DNA of 64,000 nucleotides from the NCBI GenBank assembly GCA_052266715.1, contig JBQPRB010000007.1; one strand, written 5' to 3'. The stretch comes from Jeotgalibaca sp052266715 (GTDB lineage Bacteria > Bacillota > Bacilli > Lactobacillales > Aerococcaceae). Positions 8,421 to 16,879 of the stretch are shown here, piece after piece. Position 1 is the first letter of the stretch. Every line of letters starts with the position of its first letter. The position numbers were made by a program, and so were the translations under genes. Under the pieces are notes generated by a model. That model did not search any database and was not told where the DNA came from. It worked only from the letters and a program-made list of their open reading frames with translations.

Positions 8421-9014
8421 ATGAATCTAGTACCTACAGTAATTGAACAAACTTCTCGCGGTGAACGCGCCTATGATATTTATTCACGCCTTTTGAAAGA
8501 TCGTATCATCATGATTTCTGGTGGCATTGACGATAACTTGGCAAACTCGGTTATTGCACAATTGCTATTTTTGGATGCGCAAGACCCTGAAAAAGATATT
8601 TATATTTATATTAACTCTCCGGGTGGATCCGTATCTGCTGGTCTGGCTATTTACGATACCATGAATTTTGTAAAAGCAGACGTTCAAACAATCGCAATGG
8701 GTATGGCTGCATCAATGGGAAGTTTCTTATTGACGGCTGGAACCAAAGGTAAACGATTCGCTTTGCCTAATGCTGAAATCATGATTCACCAACCACTGGG
8801 TGGAGCACAAGGTCAGGCAACTGAAATCGAAATCGCGGCCAGACATATCTTGGCAACGCGTGAACGCCTAAATAAAATCTTGGTTGAAAGAACAGGTCAA
8901 CCGATCGAAGTAATCGAACGTGATACTGATCGTGATAACTACATGACAGCTGAACAAGCGAAAGAATACGGTTTGATTGATCAAGTAATGGAAAGTTCAA
9001 AAAACCTGAAATAA
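8421..9014 (+). CDS. clpP: ATP-dependent Clp protease proteolytic subunit
   Basis: ClpP forms the double-heptamer protease chamber that works with Clp ATPases in protein quality control. The catalytic triad is visible as Ser98 (AASMGS), His123 (MIHQPLGG) and Asp172 (DTDRDN). Length 197 is exactly typical and TTAGGAGGATAATTAA precedes ATG 8421. The gene is monocistronic, with a CtsR-controlled promoter upstream and a terminator downstream, so induction by heat and other protein-folding stress is expected. Confidence 0.97.
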   Translation: MNLVPTVIEQTSRGERAYDIYSRLLKDRIIMISGGIDDNLANSVIAQLLFLDAQDPEKDIYIYINSPGGSVSAGLAIYDTMNFVKADVQTIAMGMAASMGSFLLTAGTKGKRFALPNAEIMIHQPLGGAQGQATEIEIAARHILATRERLNKILVERTGQPIEVIERDTDRDNYMTAEQAKEYGLIDQVMESSKNLK

Positions 9015-9026
9015 GCATTTAAGACG

Positions 9027-9064
9027 AAAGACAACCGACAATTTAAAGTTGGTTGTCTTTTTTT
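9027..9064 (+). terminator. Terminator of clpP
   Basis: AAAGACAACC at 9027 pairs with GGTTGTCTTT at 9051, and T residues follow to 9064. It begins 13 bases after the clpP stop. Confidence 0.92.
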
Positions 9065-9082
9065 GTTCTTGTTGTGGTAAAA

Positions 9083-9096
9083 TGTAAGCGGAAACA
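9083..9096 (+). promoter_or_regulatory. Putative cre box (CcpA site) upstream of the glycolytic operon
   Basis: TGTAAGCGGAAACA, flanked by A on both sides, fits the catabolite-responsive element consensus WTGNNARCGNWWWCAW at every position. It lies about 87 bases upstream of the -35 box of the cggR promoter, a distance more consistent with CcpA activation than with repression. CcpA-dependent activation of glycolytic genes is known in lactic acid bacteria; the role here is inferred. Confidence 0.7.
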
Positions 9097-9182
9097 ACAA
9101 GGGGGCTTTTGCTTTTTTGTTTTGCGGGACAAAAAACGACCCAAAAAATTCTTGGGTTTTTTAAGAAAATGATACAAAATAG

Positions 9183-9211
9183 TTGAAAAAAAAGTTCGGA
9201 ATTGATAGAAT
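9183..9211 (+). promoter_or_regulatory. Promoter of the cggR-gap operon
   Basis: TTGAAA at 9183 and TAGAAT at 9206 are separated by 17 bases. The predicted leader of about 125 bases before cggR holds several small inverted repeats, including TACTGC / GGTAGTA and GGTC / GACC close to the start codon, which may stabilise or regulate the message. Confidence 0.7.
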
Positions 9212-9344
9212 AAACGTTGTAAGGGAAAGAGATGCACCGCTATTAAGCTTTTAGAGCTCCTGTACTGCTTTTGGGTAGTATGATGGCCTAGACTTTTCTG
9301 CATGGTTGGTCGTTTTTTGACCTACTAGGAAAGTGGGGGATGAT

Positions 9345-10382
9345 ATGAAAGATGCTATTTCTGTCTTACAAAAAGTGATTCCGGATTTATTAGCACATTT
9401 AACTCATCGCTATCGTATCCTGGAAGTTATTCACTTACATGCGCCAATCGGTAGACGCTCGTTGTCCGAAATCACCAGCATTTCCGAAAGGTCATTACGC
9501 ACCGAAACGGACTTTTTGAAGAACCAAGGTTTGCTCATTAGTTCTAAGTCCGGAATGTCACTCACCTTAAAGGGAAAGAAAGTATTCCATGAGCTTGAAG
9601 ACGTTCTTGATCGCATGCTGACAATGGACAGAAAAGAAGAGGCACTTGCTAAGAAGTTGAACCTCCAATTTTGTCGCATTATACCAGGTGATACAGATGA
9701 ATCGAGTGATGCTCTTGATGATTTAGGAAAACAGGCAGTCGAAGTTTTTGATGAATTGTTACCGGAAGGTGAGTTCATAGTTGCTGTTGCGGGTGGTAGT
9801 ACCATGCTTGCAATGGCGCGACATATGACTACGAAACTATCTGAACAAAGGCATTTTACTTTTGTACCGGCACGAGGCGGTTTGGGTGACCTAATGGCAA
9901 TCCAGGCAAACTCCGTCAGTGATTCAATGGCCCAAGCTACGGGAGGCACAAACACAGCATTGTTTGTACCTGATGATTTGAGCGAAGAAGCGTTGAATAT
10001 GTTAAAAAATGAGCCCTCGATTCTACAGACGATGAATCTGATGAAGCGCGCGAATTGCTTGTTATATAGCATCGGAAATGCTAAAGTTATGATGGATCGT
10101 CGCAAGATGGCGACAGGGTTTAAGGCGGATCTGATTGAGAAAAAAGCTGTCGGAGAAGCATTTGGATGTTATTTTGACGAAAAAGGTCAAATTGTACATC
10201 GCTTGTCGCGCTTCGGTCTACAGATAGAAGACGTTGCAAAGATTCCCTATGCGATAGCCATAGCAGGGGGAAGTTCGAAAGCAAACGCAATTGAAGCTTA
10301 TTCACACATTGCACCAGAACATACATGGCTTGTAACAGATGAAGGTGCAGCTAACCAGATTTTAAAAGGGATTTCCCTTTAA
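9345..10382 (+). CDS. cggR: Central glycolytic genes regulator (SorC family)
   Basis: CggR represses the lower glycolysis operon and is relieved by fructose-1,6-bisphosphate. The N-terminal winged helix (residues about 10-90) includes RSLSEITSISERSLRTETDFL, the recognition helix region. The C-terminal sugar-phosphate-binding domain shows VAVAGGSTMLAMA and ATGGTNTALF. The last 150 residues end with a phosphosugar isomerase-like fold (AIAIAGGSSKANAIEAY). I chose ATG 9345, with GGGGGA upstream, over a GTG at 9333. It directly precedes gap by 35 bases, the classical gene order. Its own operator could not be fixed from sequence. Confidence 0.92.
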   Translation: MKDAISVLQKVIPDLLAHLTHRYRILEVIHLHAPIGRRSLSEITSISERSLRTETDFLKNQGLLISSKSGMSLTLKGKKVFHELEDVLDRMLTMDRKEEALAKKLNLQFCRIIPGDTDESSDALDDLGKQAVEVFDELLPEGEFIVAVAGGSTMLAMARHMTTKLSEQRHFTFVPARGGLGDLMAIQANSVSDSMAQATGGTNTALFVPDDLSEEALNMLKNEPSILQTMNLMKRANCLLYSIGNAKVMMDRRKMATGFKADLIEKKAVGEAFGCYFDEKGQIVHRLSRFGLQIEDVAKIPYAIAIAGGSSKANAIEAYSHIAPEHTWLVTDEGAANQILKGISL

Positions 10383-10417
10383 AATATATTAATTATCCTG
10401 AAGGAGGATTTTTTATA

Positions 10418-11410
10418 ATGACAGTAAAAGTAGCGATTAATGGTTTTGGCCGTATTGGACGTTTAGCCCTACGCCGTATTATGGAATCTGACACAAACAT
10501 GGAAGTAGTAGCAATCAACGACTTAACAGATAACGATGATTTAGCTTACTTGTTGAAATATGATACAGCTCAAGGACGTTTCCCTCACTCAGTAGCAGTA
10601 GAAGGCGATGATTTAGTAGTAGCTGGTAAAGCTATCAAATCTTTCGCTGAAAAAGATGCTAACAACCTACCATGGGGCGAGTTAGGAATTGACATCGTTC
10701 TAGAATGTACTGGTTTCTATGTATCAGACGAAAAATCACAAGCGCACATCAATGCTGGTGCAAAACGCGTATTGATTTCAGCACCTGCTTCTGGCGACTT
10801 GAAAACAATCGTTTACGGAGTTAACCACGAAACAATCGAATCTTCAGATGTAATCGTATCTGCAGCTTCATGTACTACAAACTGCTTGGCACCATTGGCA
10901 AACACATTGAACGAAAAATTCGGTATTCAACGTGCTTTGATGTCAACAATCCATGCTTACACAGCTACACAAGCTATGCAAGATGCTCCAGGCGGACGTA
11001 AAAACCGTGCCGGTGCAGCTAACGCTATTCCAGCATCAACTGGTGCTGCTAAAGCAGTAGGTAAAGTAATTCCAGCATTGAACGGTAAAATCGATGGAAC
11101 TGCAGTACGTGTTCCAACTATCACTGGTTCAATGGTAGAACTTTACTCAGTACTTGAAAAAGACGTTACTGTAGAAGAAGTAAATGCAGCAATGAAAGAA
11201 GCTTCTTCAAATGCATTCTTGTACGAAGAAGATGAAATCGTATCTTCAGATGTAATCGGCGTTCCAGCTGGTTCAATCTTCGATGCTACTCAAACAAAAA
11301 TCATGGAAGCTAACGGCGGCCAATTGGTTAAAACTGTTGCTTGGTATGATAACGAGTACGGTTTCGTTGCAAACATGGTAAGCACTCTAGCATACATGGC
11401 TTCAAAATAA
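10418..11410 (+). CDS. gap: Glyceraldehyde-3-phosphate dehydrogenase, type I
   Basis: This is the NAD-dependent enzyme that converts glyceraldehyde-3-phosphate to 1,3-bisphosphoglycerate in the cytoplasm. The Rossmann start VKVAINGFGRIGRLALRRI and the catalytic Cys in SAASCTTNCLAPL are intact. Length 330 is normal. The ribosome site GAAGGAGGA is strong and codon use is visibly biased, as expected for an abundant protein. A terminator-like hairpin follows, so gap is probably produced in excess of the genes downstream. Confidence 0.97.
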   Translation: MTVKVAINGFGRIGRLALRRIMESDTNMEVVAINDLTDNDDLAYLLKYDTAQGRFPHSVAVEGDDLVVAGKAIKSFAEKDANNLPWGELGIDIVLECTGFYVSDEKSQAHINAGAKRVLISAPASGDLKTIVYGVNHETIESSDVIVSAASCTTNCLAPLANTLNEKFGIQRALMSTIHAYTATQAMQDAPGGRKNRAGAANAIPASTGAAKAVGKVIPALNGKIDGTAVRVPTITGSMVELYSVLEKDVTVEEVNAAMKEASSNAFLYEEDEIVSSDVIGVPAGSIFDATQTKIMEANGGQLVKTVAWYDNEYGFVANMVSTLAYMASK

Positions 11411-11430
11411 TTTAAATTAACTCGTAAAAT

Positions 11431-11461
11431 AGGCGGGAAGCGTCGCGCTTCCTGCCTTTTT
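11431..11461 (+). terminator. Partial terminator between gap and pgk
   Basis: AGGCGGGAAGCG pairs with CGCTTCCTGCCT around a three-base loop and is followed by five T. It lies between two co-functional genes 81 bases apart, so it most likely lowers rather than stops read-through into pgk-tpiA-gpmI. The strong stem may also protect the 3' end of a processed gap message. Confidence 0.85.
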
Positions 11462-11491
11462 ACATGATTAAGAAGCGGAGGTTTTTATTTT

Positions 11492-12682
11492 ATGACAAAG
11501 AAAGTTGTTACAGACTTAGATGTTGCTGGTAAAAAAGTTCTGGTTCGTGCAGACTTCAACGTGCCGATGAAAGACGGGGAAATTACAAACGATAATCGTA
11601 TTGTACAAGCTTTGCCAACTATCGAGCACTTAATTAAAAACAATGCAAAAGTTATTCTTTTCTCTCACTTGGGAAAAGTTAAAACAGAAGAAGACAAAGC
11701 TAAATTGAGCTTGCGTCCTGTTGCTACACGTTTAGCTTCTCTATTGAATAAAGAAGTGAAATTTGTTGCCGAAACACGTGGAGAAGAATTGGAATCAGCA
11801 ATCAATGCATTAAATGATGGCGAAGTTCTATTGTTCGAAAATACGCGTTTTGAAGATGTTGACGGTAAAAAAGAAAGCAAAAACGATCCAGAACTTGGTA
11901 AATACTGGGCTAGCCTAGGTGACCTGTTTGTGAACGACGCTTTCGGTACTGCTCACCGTGCCCATGCTTCAAATATCGGAATTGCTTCTCATTTAGATTC
12001 AGCAGCTGGTTTCTTGATGGATAAAGAAATCAAGTTCATCGGTGGTGCTGTTGACGAACCACAACGCCCATTCGTTGCAATCTTGGGTGGTGCCAAAGTT
12101 TCTGACAAAATCGGTGTTATCGAAAACTTGTTGGAAAAAGCTGATAAAGTCATTATCGGTGGCGGCATGGCTTATACATTTGCTAAAGCACAAGGAAAAG
12201 AAATCGGTGGCTCTTTACTAGAAGCTGACAAACTGGACTTGGCTAAGGAATTGATGGCTCGCGCAGGCGATAAACTTATCTTGCCAATCGATGCTGCTAT
12301 TGCATCTGGTTTCAGCAATGATGCTTTAGTTGGTTATGTTTCAATGGACGAAATCCCAGCTGACAAACAAGCGTTGGATATCGGACCAGAAACAATCAAG
12401 CTATTTGAAAAAGAACTAGAGGGTGCTAAAACAGTCGTTTGGAATGGCCCTATGGGAGTTTTTGAATTCGAAAACTTTGCCAAAGGTACAATTGGTGTCT
12501 GTGAAGCAATCGCTAAATTAGAAGATGCTACAACAATCATCGGTGGTGGCGATTCTGCTGCAGCAGCAATGCAATTAGGTTATGCAGACGACTTCACGCA
12601 TATTTCTACTGGTGGTGGCGCATCACTTGAGTATTTGGAAGGTAAAGAATTACCGGGTGTTGCTTCGATTTCAGATAAATAA
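11492..12682 (+). CDS. pgk: Phosphoglycerate kinase
   Basis: This enzyme makes ATP from 1,3-bisphosphoglycerate. The N-terminal substrate motif VLVRADFNVPM, the hinge region and the nucleotide-binding GGGDSAAAA with the final STGGGASLEYLEG are present. Length 396 is normal. GAAGCGGAGG lies upstream of ATG 11492. It is the second of four consecutive glycolytic genes after cggR. Confidence 0.97.
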   Translation: MTKKVVTDLDVAGKKVLVRADFNVPMKDGEITNDNRIVQALPTIEHLIKNNAKVILFSHLGKVKTEEDKAKLSLRPVATRLASLLNKEVKFVAETRGEELESAINALNDGEVLLFENTRFEDVDGKKESKNDPELGKYWASLGDLFVNDAFGTAHRAHASNIGIASHLDSAAGFLMDKEIKFIGGAVDEPQRPFVAILGGAKVSDKIGVIENLLEKADKVIIGGGMAYTFAKAQGKEIGGSLLEADKLDLAKELMARAGDKLILPIDAAIASGFSNDALVGYVSMDEIPADKQALDIGPETIKLFEKELEGAKTVVWNGPMGVFEFENFAKGTIGVCEAIAKLEDATTIIGGGDSAAAAMQLGYADDFTHISTGGGASLEYLEGKELPGVASISDK

Positions 12683-12711
12683 TCGTTGGATTTAGCTAGA
12701 GGAGGAAAATC

Positions 12712-13467
12712 ATGCGTAAACCTATCATTGCAGGTAACTGGAAAATGAACAAAACTGCTGCTGAAGCGCAAGCTTTCGTTGAAGCAGTTAAAAACGCAAT
12801 TCCAAGTAACGATGCTGTAGATGCTGTTATTGGATCTCCGGCTTTATATTTAGAAAAAATGGTGGCTGATCGTGAAGGAACTGATTTAAAAGTAGCAGCG
12901 CAAAACTGTTACTCTGAAGATTCAGGCGCTTTTACTGGTGAAATTAGCCCACAAGCTCTGGGTGACCTGGGTGTGGACTATGTTATCATTGGTCACTCTG
13001 AAAGAAGACAATATTTCCACGAAACTGACGAAGACATCAACAAAAAAGCACTTGCGATTTTCCGTAATGGAATGGTTCCTATCCTATGTTGTGGCGAAAC
13101 TTTAGAACAACGTGAAGCGGGAGAAACTGCTGAATGGATTAAAGGCCAAATAACAAATGCATTGAAAGATTTAACAGAAGGACAAGTTTCAGAACTTGTT
13201 ATTGCTTATGAACCAATTTGGGCAATCGGAACAGGTAAATCTTCGTCGGCTGAAGATGCAGATGAAACTTGTGGCGTTGTTCGTGAAACAGTTCGTGAAT
13301 TGTACAATGGTGCTGTAGCGGATGCGGTTCGTATCCAATATGGTGGTAGTGTTAAGCCAGAAAACATCGCTGAATATATGGCAAAAGCTAATATTGACGG
13401 TGCTTTAGTTGGAGGCGCAAGTCTTGAAGCAGAGTCCTTCTTGAAATTATTGGAGGCAGTAAAATAA
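12712..13467 (+). CDS. tpiA: Triosephosphate isomerase
   Basis: This TIM-barrel enzyme interconverts dihydroxyacetone phosphate and glyceraldehyde-3-phosphate. The N-terminal AGNWKMNKT carries the catalytic Lys, IGHSERR the catalytic His, and AYEPIWAIGTGK the catalytic Glu followed by the flexible loop 6. Length 251 is normal. AGAGGAGGAAA lies before ATG 12712, and the stop codon overlaps the gpmI start by one base. Confidence 0.97.
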   Translation: MRKPIIAGNWKMNKTAAEAQAFVEAVKNAIPSNDAVDAVIGSPALYLEKMVADREGTDLKVAAQNCYSEDSGAFTGEISPQALGDLGVDYVIIGHSERRQYFHETDEDINKKALAIFRNGMVPILCCGETLEQREAGETAEWIKGQITNALKDLTEGQVSELVIAYEPIWAIGTGKSSSAEDADETCGVVRETVRELYNGAVADAVRIQYGGSVKPENIAEYMAKANIDGALVGGASLEAESFLKLLEAVK

Positions 13468-14999
13468 TGAATAAGAAACCTGTAGCAATCATCATTCTTG
13501 ATGGTTTCGGTTGTCGTGACGAAATCATTGGTAATGCTGTGGCACAAGCAAAAAAACCTAACTTTGATCGTTATTGGAATACCTACCCGCATGCAACAAT
13601 GGCTGCATCTGGTTTAGCCGTAGGACTTCCTGAAGGTCAAATGGGTAACTCAGAAGTAGGGCATACGAATATTGGGGCTGGTCGCGTTGTTTACCAAAGT
13701 TTGACACGTATTGACAAAGCAATCCAAGATGGTGAATTCCTGACCAATGATGCACTGAAAGGTGCTTATCAACATGCAATCGATAATGACTCTACACTCC
13801 ATTTGTTCGGTTTAGTATCTGACGGTGGTGTACACAGTCAATTGGGTCACATCTTGGCCTTGATTGAAAGTGCTAAACATAAAGGCGTAAAGAAACTTTG
13901 TTTACACGCATTTTTGGATGGTCGCGATGTAGATCCACACGCTGCACCAGGATACATTAAAACAATTGAAAATAAGATGGCTGAAGTCGGCTTAGGCGAA
14001 ATTGCAACTGTCTCCGGTCGTTACTATGCGATGGATCGTGATAAACGTTGGGAACGTGTGAATTTGGCTTACAATGCTGTGATGCATGGTGAAGGCCCTC
14101 AATTCCCATCTGCACAGGCTGTTGTTGAACATAGCTACGCAAACAATATTACCGATGAGTTTGTTTTACCAAGCGTTATCGTAAAAGATGGCGTGCCGGT
14201 AGGAACTGTAAAAGATAACGATGCTGCTATCTTCTTTAATTTCCGACCAGACCGTGCAATTCAACTCTCAAATGCCTTCAGTAATGAAACATGGACAGAA
14301 TTTGATCGTGGTGTTCGTCCACAAAATATTAAATTTGTGACAATGACACTATATCAAGATACCGTTCTTGCTGATGTTGCATTCCCACCAATCGGATTGA
14401 AAAACGTATTGGCTGAAGTGTTGAGTAACAACGGTAAAACACAATTACATGTTGCGGAAACAGAAAAATATCCACACGTTACTTTCTTTATGAACGGTGG
14501 AAAACATGATCCATTTGAAGGGGAAGATCGTATCTTGATTCCTTCTCCGAAAGTGGCAACCTACGATTTAAAACCTGAAATGAGCGCTTATGAAGTTGGA
14601 GATGCTTTGAGTGCTGCAATCGACGAAGACAAGTATGATGCAATCATGTTGAACTTCGCGAACCCGGACATGGTTGGGCACTCTGGTATGCTGGAGCCAA
14701 CCATCAAAGCGATCGAAGCAGTTGATGAAAACTTAGGAAAAGTAGTCGATAATATTATTGCCCACGGTGGATACGCAATTATCTTTGCTGACCACGGTAA
14801 TGCAGATACGATGATTACACCTGAGGGAACACCACATACTGCTCATACGACGGTTCCTGTTCCTGTAATTGTTACAAAACCTGGTGTAACATTGCGCACA
14901 GACGGAAAACTGGCTGATGTGGCTCCAACAATGCTTGATTTGATGGGTGTCGCTCAACCTGAAGAAATGACAGGCGAGACTTTAATCGTAAAAGATTAA
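13467..14999 (+). CDS. gpmI: 2,3-bisphosphoglycerate-independent phosphoglycerate mutase
   Basis: This manganese-dependent mutase converts 3- to 2-phosphoglycerate. The alkaline-phosphatase-like metal site includes the N-terminal IIILDGFG and the phospho-accepting Ser in GQMGNSEVGHTNIGAG, with the late metal site AIIFADHGNADTM. Length 510 is typical. The ATG overlaps the tpiA stop by one base (TAATG), indicating translational coupling. No cofactor-dependent mutase gene lies nearby. Confidence 0.97.
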   Translation: MNKKPVAIIILDGFGCRDEIIGNAVAQAKKPNFDRYWNTYPHATMAASGLAVGLPEGQMGNSEVGHTNIGAGRVVYQSLTRIDKAIQDGEFLTNDALKGAYQHAIDNDSTLHLFGLVSDGGVHSQLGHILALIESAKHKGVKKLCLHAFLDGRDVDPHAAPGYIKTIENKMAEVGLGEIATVSGRYYAMDRDKRWERVNLAYNAVMHGEGPQFPSAQAVVEHSYANNITDEFVLPSVIVKDGVPVGTVKDNDAAIFFNFRPDRAIQLSNAFSNETWTEFDRGVRPQNIKFVTMTLYQDTVLADVAFPPIGLKNVLAEVLSNNGKTQLHVAETEKYPHVTFFMNGGKHDPFEGEDRILIPSPKVATYDLKPEMSAYEVGDALSAAIDEDKYDAIMLNFANPDMVGHSGMLEPTIKAIEAVDENLGKVVDNIIAHGGYAIIFADHGNADTMITPEGTPHTAHTTVPVPVIVTKPGVTLRTDGKLADVAPTMLDLMGVAQPEEMTGETLIVKD

Positions 15000-15016
15000 T
15001 CATTTACGAGATTAAG

Positions 15017-15045
15017 TTGCAAAGAACACGAAAGTTGTCTAAAAT
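15017..15045 (+). promoter_or_regulatory. Putative promoter of eno
   Basis: TTGCAA at 15017 and TAAAAT at 15040 are separated by 17 bases in the 91-base gap before eno. It would give eno its own transcript beside read-through from the operon. Confidence 0.6.
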
Positions 15046-15090
15046 TAAAATTGTAAAACAAATCATTGTTTTCAAAAAGGAGAGAATAGA

Positions 15091-16389
15091 ATGCCATTCA
15101 TTACAGATATTTTGGCTAGAGAAGTACTTGATTCACGTGGTAACCCAACTGTTGAGGTTGAAGTTTACACAGAAAGCGGCGCATTTGGTCGCGGTATGGT
15201 TCCATCAGGAGCTTCTACAGGTGAACACGAAGCAGTAGAACTACGTGACGGTGACAAAGACCGTTACCTAGGAAAAGGTGTTCAAAAAGCAGTTGAGAAC
15301 GTTGAGCTAATCGCTGACGCTATCATCGGTTTTGACGTAAGAGACCAACTAGCTATCGACAGAGTTATGATTGAATTAGATGGTACTCCTAACAAGAGCA
15401 AATTGGGAGCAAACGCAATTCTAGCTGTTTCTATCGCAGTTGCACACGCAGCAGCAGAATACCTAGATGTGCCATTGTACCAATACCTAGGTGGATTCAA
15501 CGCTAAAGTGTTGCCAACTCCAATGATGAACATCATCAATGGTGGTTCTCACTCTGACGCACCAATCGCTTTCCAAGAATTCATGATTCTTCCTGTAGGC
15601 GCACCTACATTCAAGGAAGCACTACGTTGGGGAGCTGAAATCTTCCACAAACTTGCTTCAATCCTTAAATCTCGTGGATTGGAAACATCAGTTGGGGACG
15701 AAGGTGGTTTCGCACCACGTTTTGAAGGAACTGAAGACGGAGTAGAAACAATTCTTGAAGCAATTAAAGCAGTTGGTCTAGAGCCAGGTAAAGATGTTTT
15801 CTTAGGTTTTGACTGTGCAGCTTCTGAATTCTACGAAGACGGTATCTATAACTACGCTAAATTCGAAGGCGAAGGCGGAGCAAAACGCAACGCTGAAGAA
15901 CAAGTTGCTTTCTTGGAAGAATTGGTATCTAAATACCCAATCATCTCAATTGAAGATGGTATGGACGAAAACGACTGGGACGGCTGGAAACTATTGACAG
16001 AACGTCTTGGCGAAAAAGTTCAATTAGTTGGTGACGACTTGTTCGTTACAAACACTGAAATCCTAAGCAAAGGTATCAAAAACCACATTGGTAACTCAAT
16101 CCTAATCAAAGTTAACCAAATCGGTACTTTGACTGAAACTTTTGAAGCTATCGAAATGGCTAAGAAAGCTGGATACACAGCTGTTATCTCTCACCGTTCT
16201 GGTGAAACAGAAGACGCAACAATCGCTGATATCGCTGTTGCAACTAACGCTGGACAAATCAAAACAGGTTCATTGAGCCGTACAGACCGTATCGCTAAAT
16301 ACAACCAATTGCTACGTATTGAAGATCAATTGGGAGAATTAGCTGTTTACGAAGGTCTAGAAGCATTCTACAACCTAGAAAACAAATAA
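15091..16389 (+). CDS. eno: Enolase
   Basis: Enolase dehydrates 2-phosphoglycerate to PEP. The N-terminal VLDSRGNPTVEVEV, the catalytic SVGDEGGFAP, the metal-binding SIEDGMDENDWDGW, and the signature ILIKVNQIGTLTET plus SHRSGETED are present. Length 432 is exactly typical. AAAAGGAGAGAATA precedes ATG 15091, and codon use is strongly biased as in gap. It closes the glycolytic block. Confidence 0.98.
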   Translation: MPFITDILAREVLDSRGNPTVEVEVYTESGAFGRGMVPSGASTGEHEAVELRDGDKDRYLGKGVQKAVENVELIADAIIGFDVRDQLAIDRVMIELDGTPNKSKLGANAILAVSIAVAHAAAEYLDVPLYQYLGGFNAKVLPTPMMNIINGGSHSDAPIAFQEFMILPVGAPTFKEALRWGAEIFHKLASILKSRGLETSVGDEGGFAPRFEGTEDGVETILEAIKAVGLEPGKDVFLGFDCAASEFYEDGIYNYAKFEGEGGAKRNAEEQVAFLEELVSKYPIISIEDGMDENDWDGWKLLTERLGEKVQLVGDDLFVTNTEILSKGIKNHIGNSILIKVNQIGTLTETFEAIEMAKKAGYTAVISHRSGETEDATIADIAVATNAGQIKTGSLSRTDRIAKYNQLLRIEDQLGELAVYEGLEAFYNLENK

Positions 16390-16400
16390 TTTCAAATCAA

Positions 16401-16430
16401 AAACCCTATCCAGCTGGATAGGGTTTTTTC
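16401..16430 (+). terminator. Terminator of eno
   Basis: The palindromic stem AAACCCTATCC / GGATAGGGTTT with a short AGCT centre is followed by T residues. It lies 11 bases after the eno stop. Confidence 0.93.
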
Positions 16431-16448
16431 TGTAGGTTCTATTATTTA

Positions 16449-16765
16449 TGGTGTTGGTAGTATTAGTATTCTTCTCGAAAATCCCGAAGGACGGTGGGGT
16501 TGCTTGTGGCCGTGTCAAGGATGCAATGCGAAAGTAGGGACCGTTGATGCTTCAGCGTCTACGGTCCCTTTGAGGCTTGCAAGCCCGGAGACTACAGGCT
16601 CCGGGCGGTCCCACGGCAGTACACAAGCAAACACGCAGGCCGAAGGGCATTTCCTTCACCAACACCAGATAACCAAGAACCGATTAAACCAGAGTTGTGC
16701 GTACTTTTCGAATAGCCTGCACAACCCAAGATAATTGTGCAGACAGATAGGGAATAGGTACGCAA
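16449..16765 (+). ncRNA. Candidate structured non-coding RNA (unidentified)
   Basis: This 317-base stretch lies in a 490-base gene-free gap and is GC-richer than its surroundings. It holds many perfect, mutually nested stems. TGGTGTTGGT (16449) pairs with ACCAACACCA (16658). GAAGG (16486) pairs with CCTTC (16653), right against that strand. TTGCTTGTG (16500) pairs with CACAAGCAA (16622), and GCCGTG (16509) with CACGGC (16612). Inside are two hairpins: GGGACCGT...ACGGTCCC extended by GATGC/GCGTC, and CCCGGAG...CTCCGGG. A 3' part pairs TGCGTAC (16698) with GTACGCA (16758) around CTGCACAA/TTGTGCAG. I could not match it to 6S, SRP, RNase P or a T-box. Strand is assumed to be that of the flanking genes; no clear terminator closes it. 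Confidence 0.6.
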
Positions 16766-16805
16766 AAACAAACTGCACCAAGTAAACAGAGCTTCTAAAT
16801 AAACC

Positions 16806-16833
16806 TTTCAAATATCATTAACTTTGTTATAAT
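16806..16833 (+). promoter_or_regulatory. Putative promoter of serC
   Basis: A weak TTTCAA at 16806 and a perfect TATAAT at 16828, 16 bases apart, lie 47 bases before the serC start. Confidence 0.55.
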
Positions 16834-16879
16834 TACTTTAATATTAAATAAATATGAGAATATGATTGGAGTGTCCCGT

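Noticed and set aside
9431..10105. Long antisense ORF opposite cggR
   Set aside because: It mirrors the codon pattern of cggR and has no ribosome site. The same holds for the antisense ORFs opposite murA, mbl, serA and the AbrB-like gene.
16504..16734. A 76-codon ORF in the eno-serC gap
   Set aside because: It has no ribosome site, its composition is that of a stem-rich RNA, and the predicted protein resembles nothing I know.
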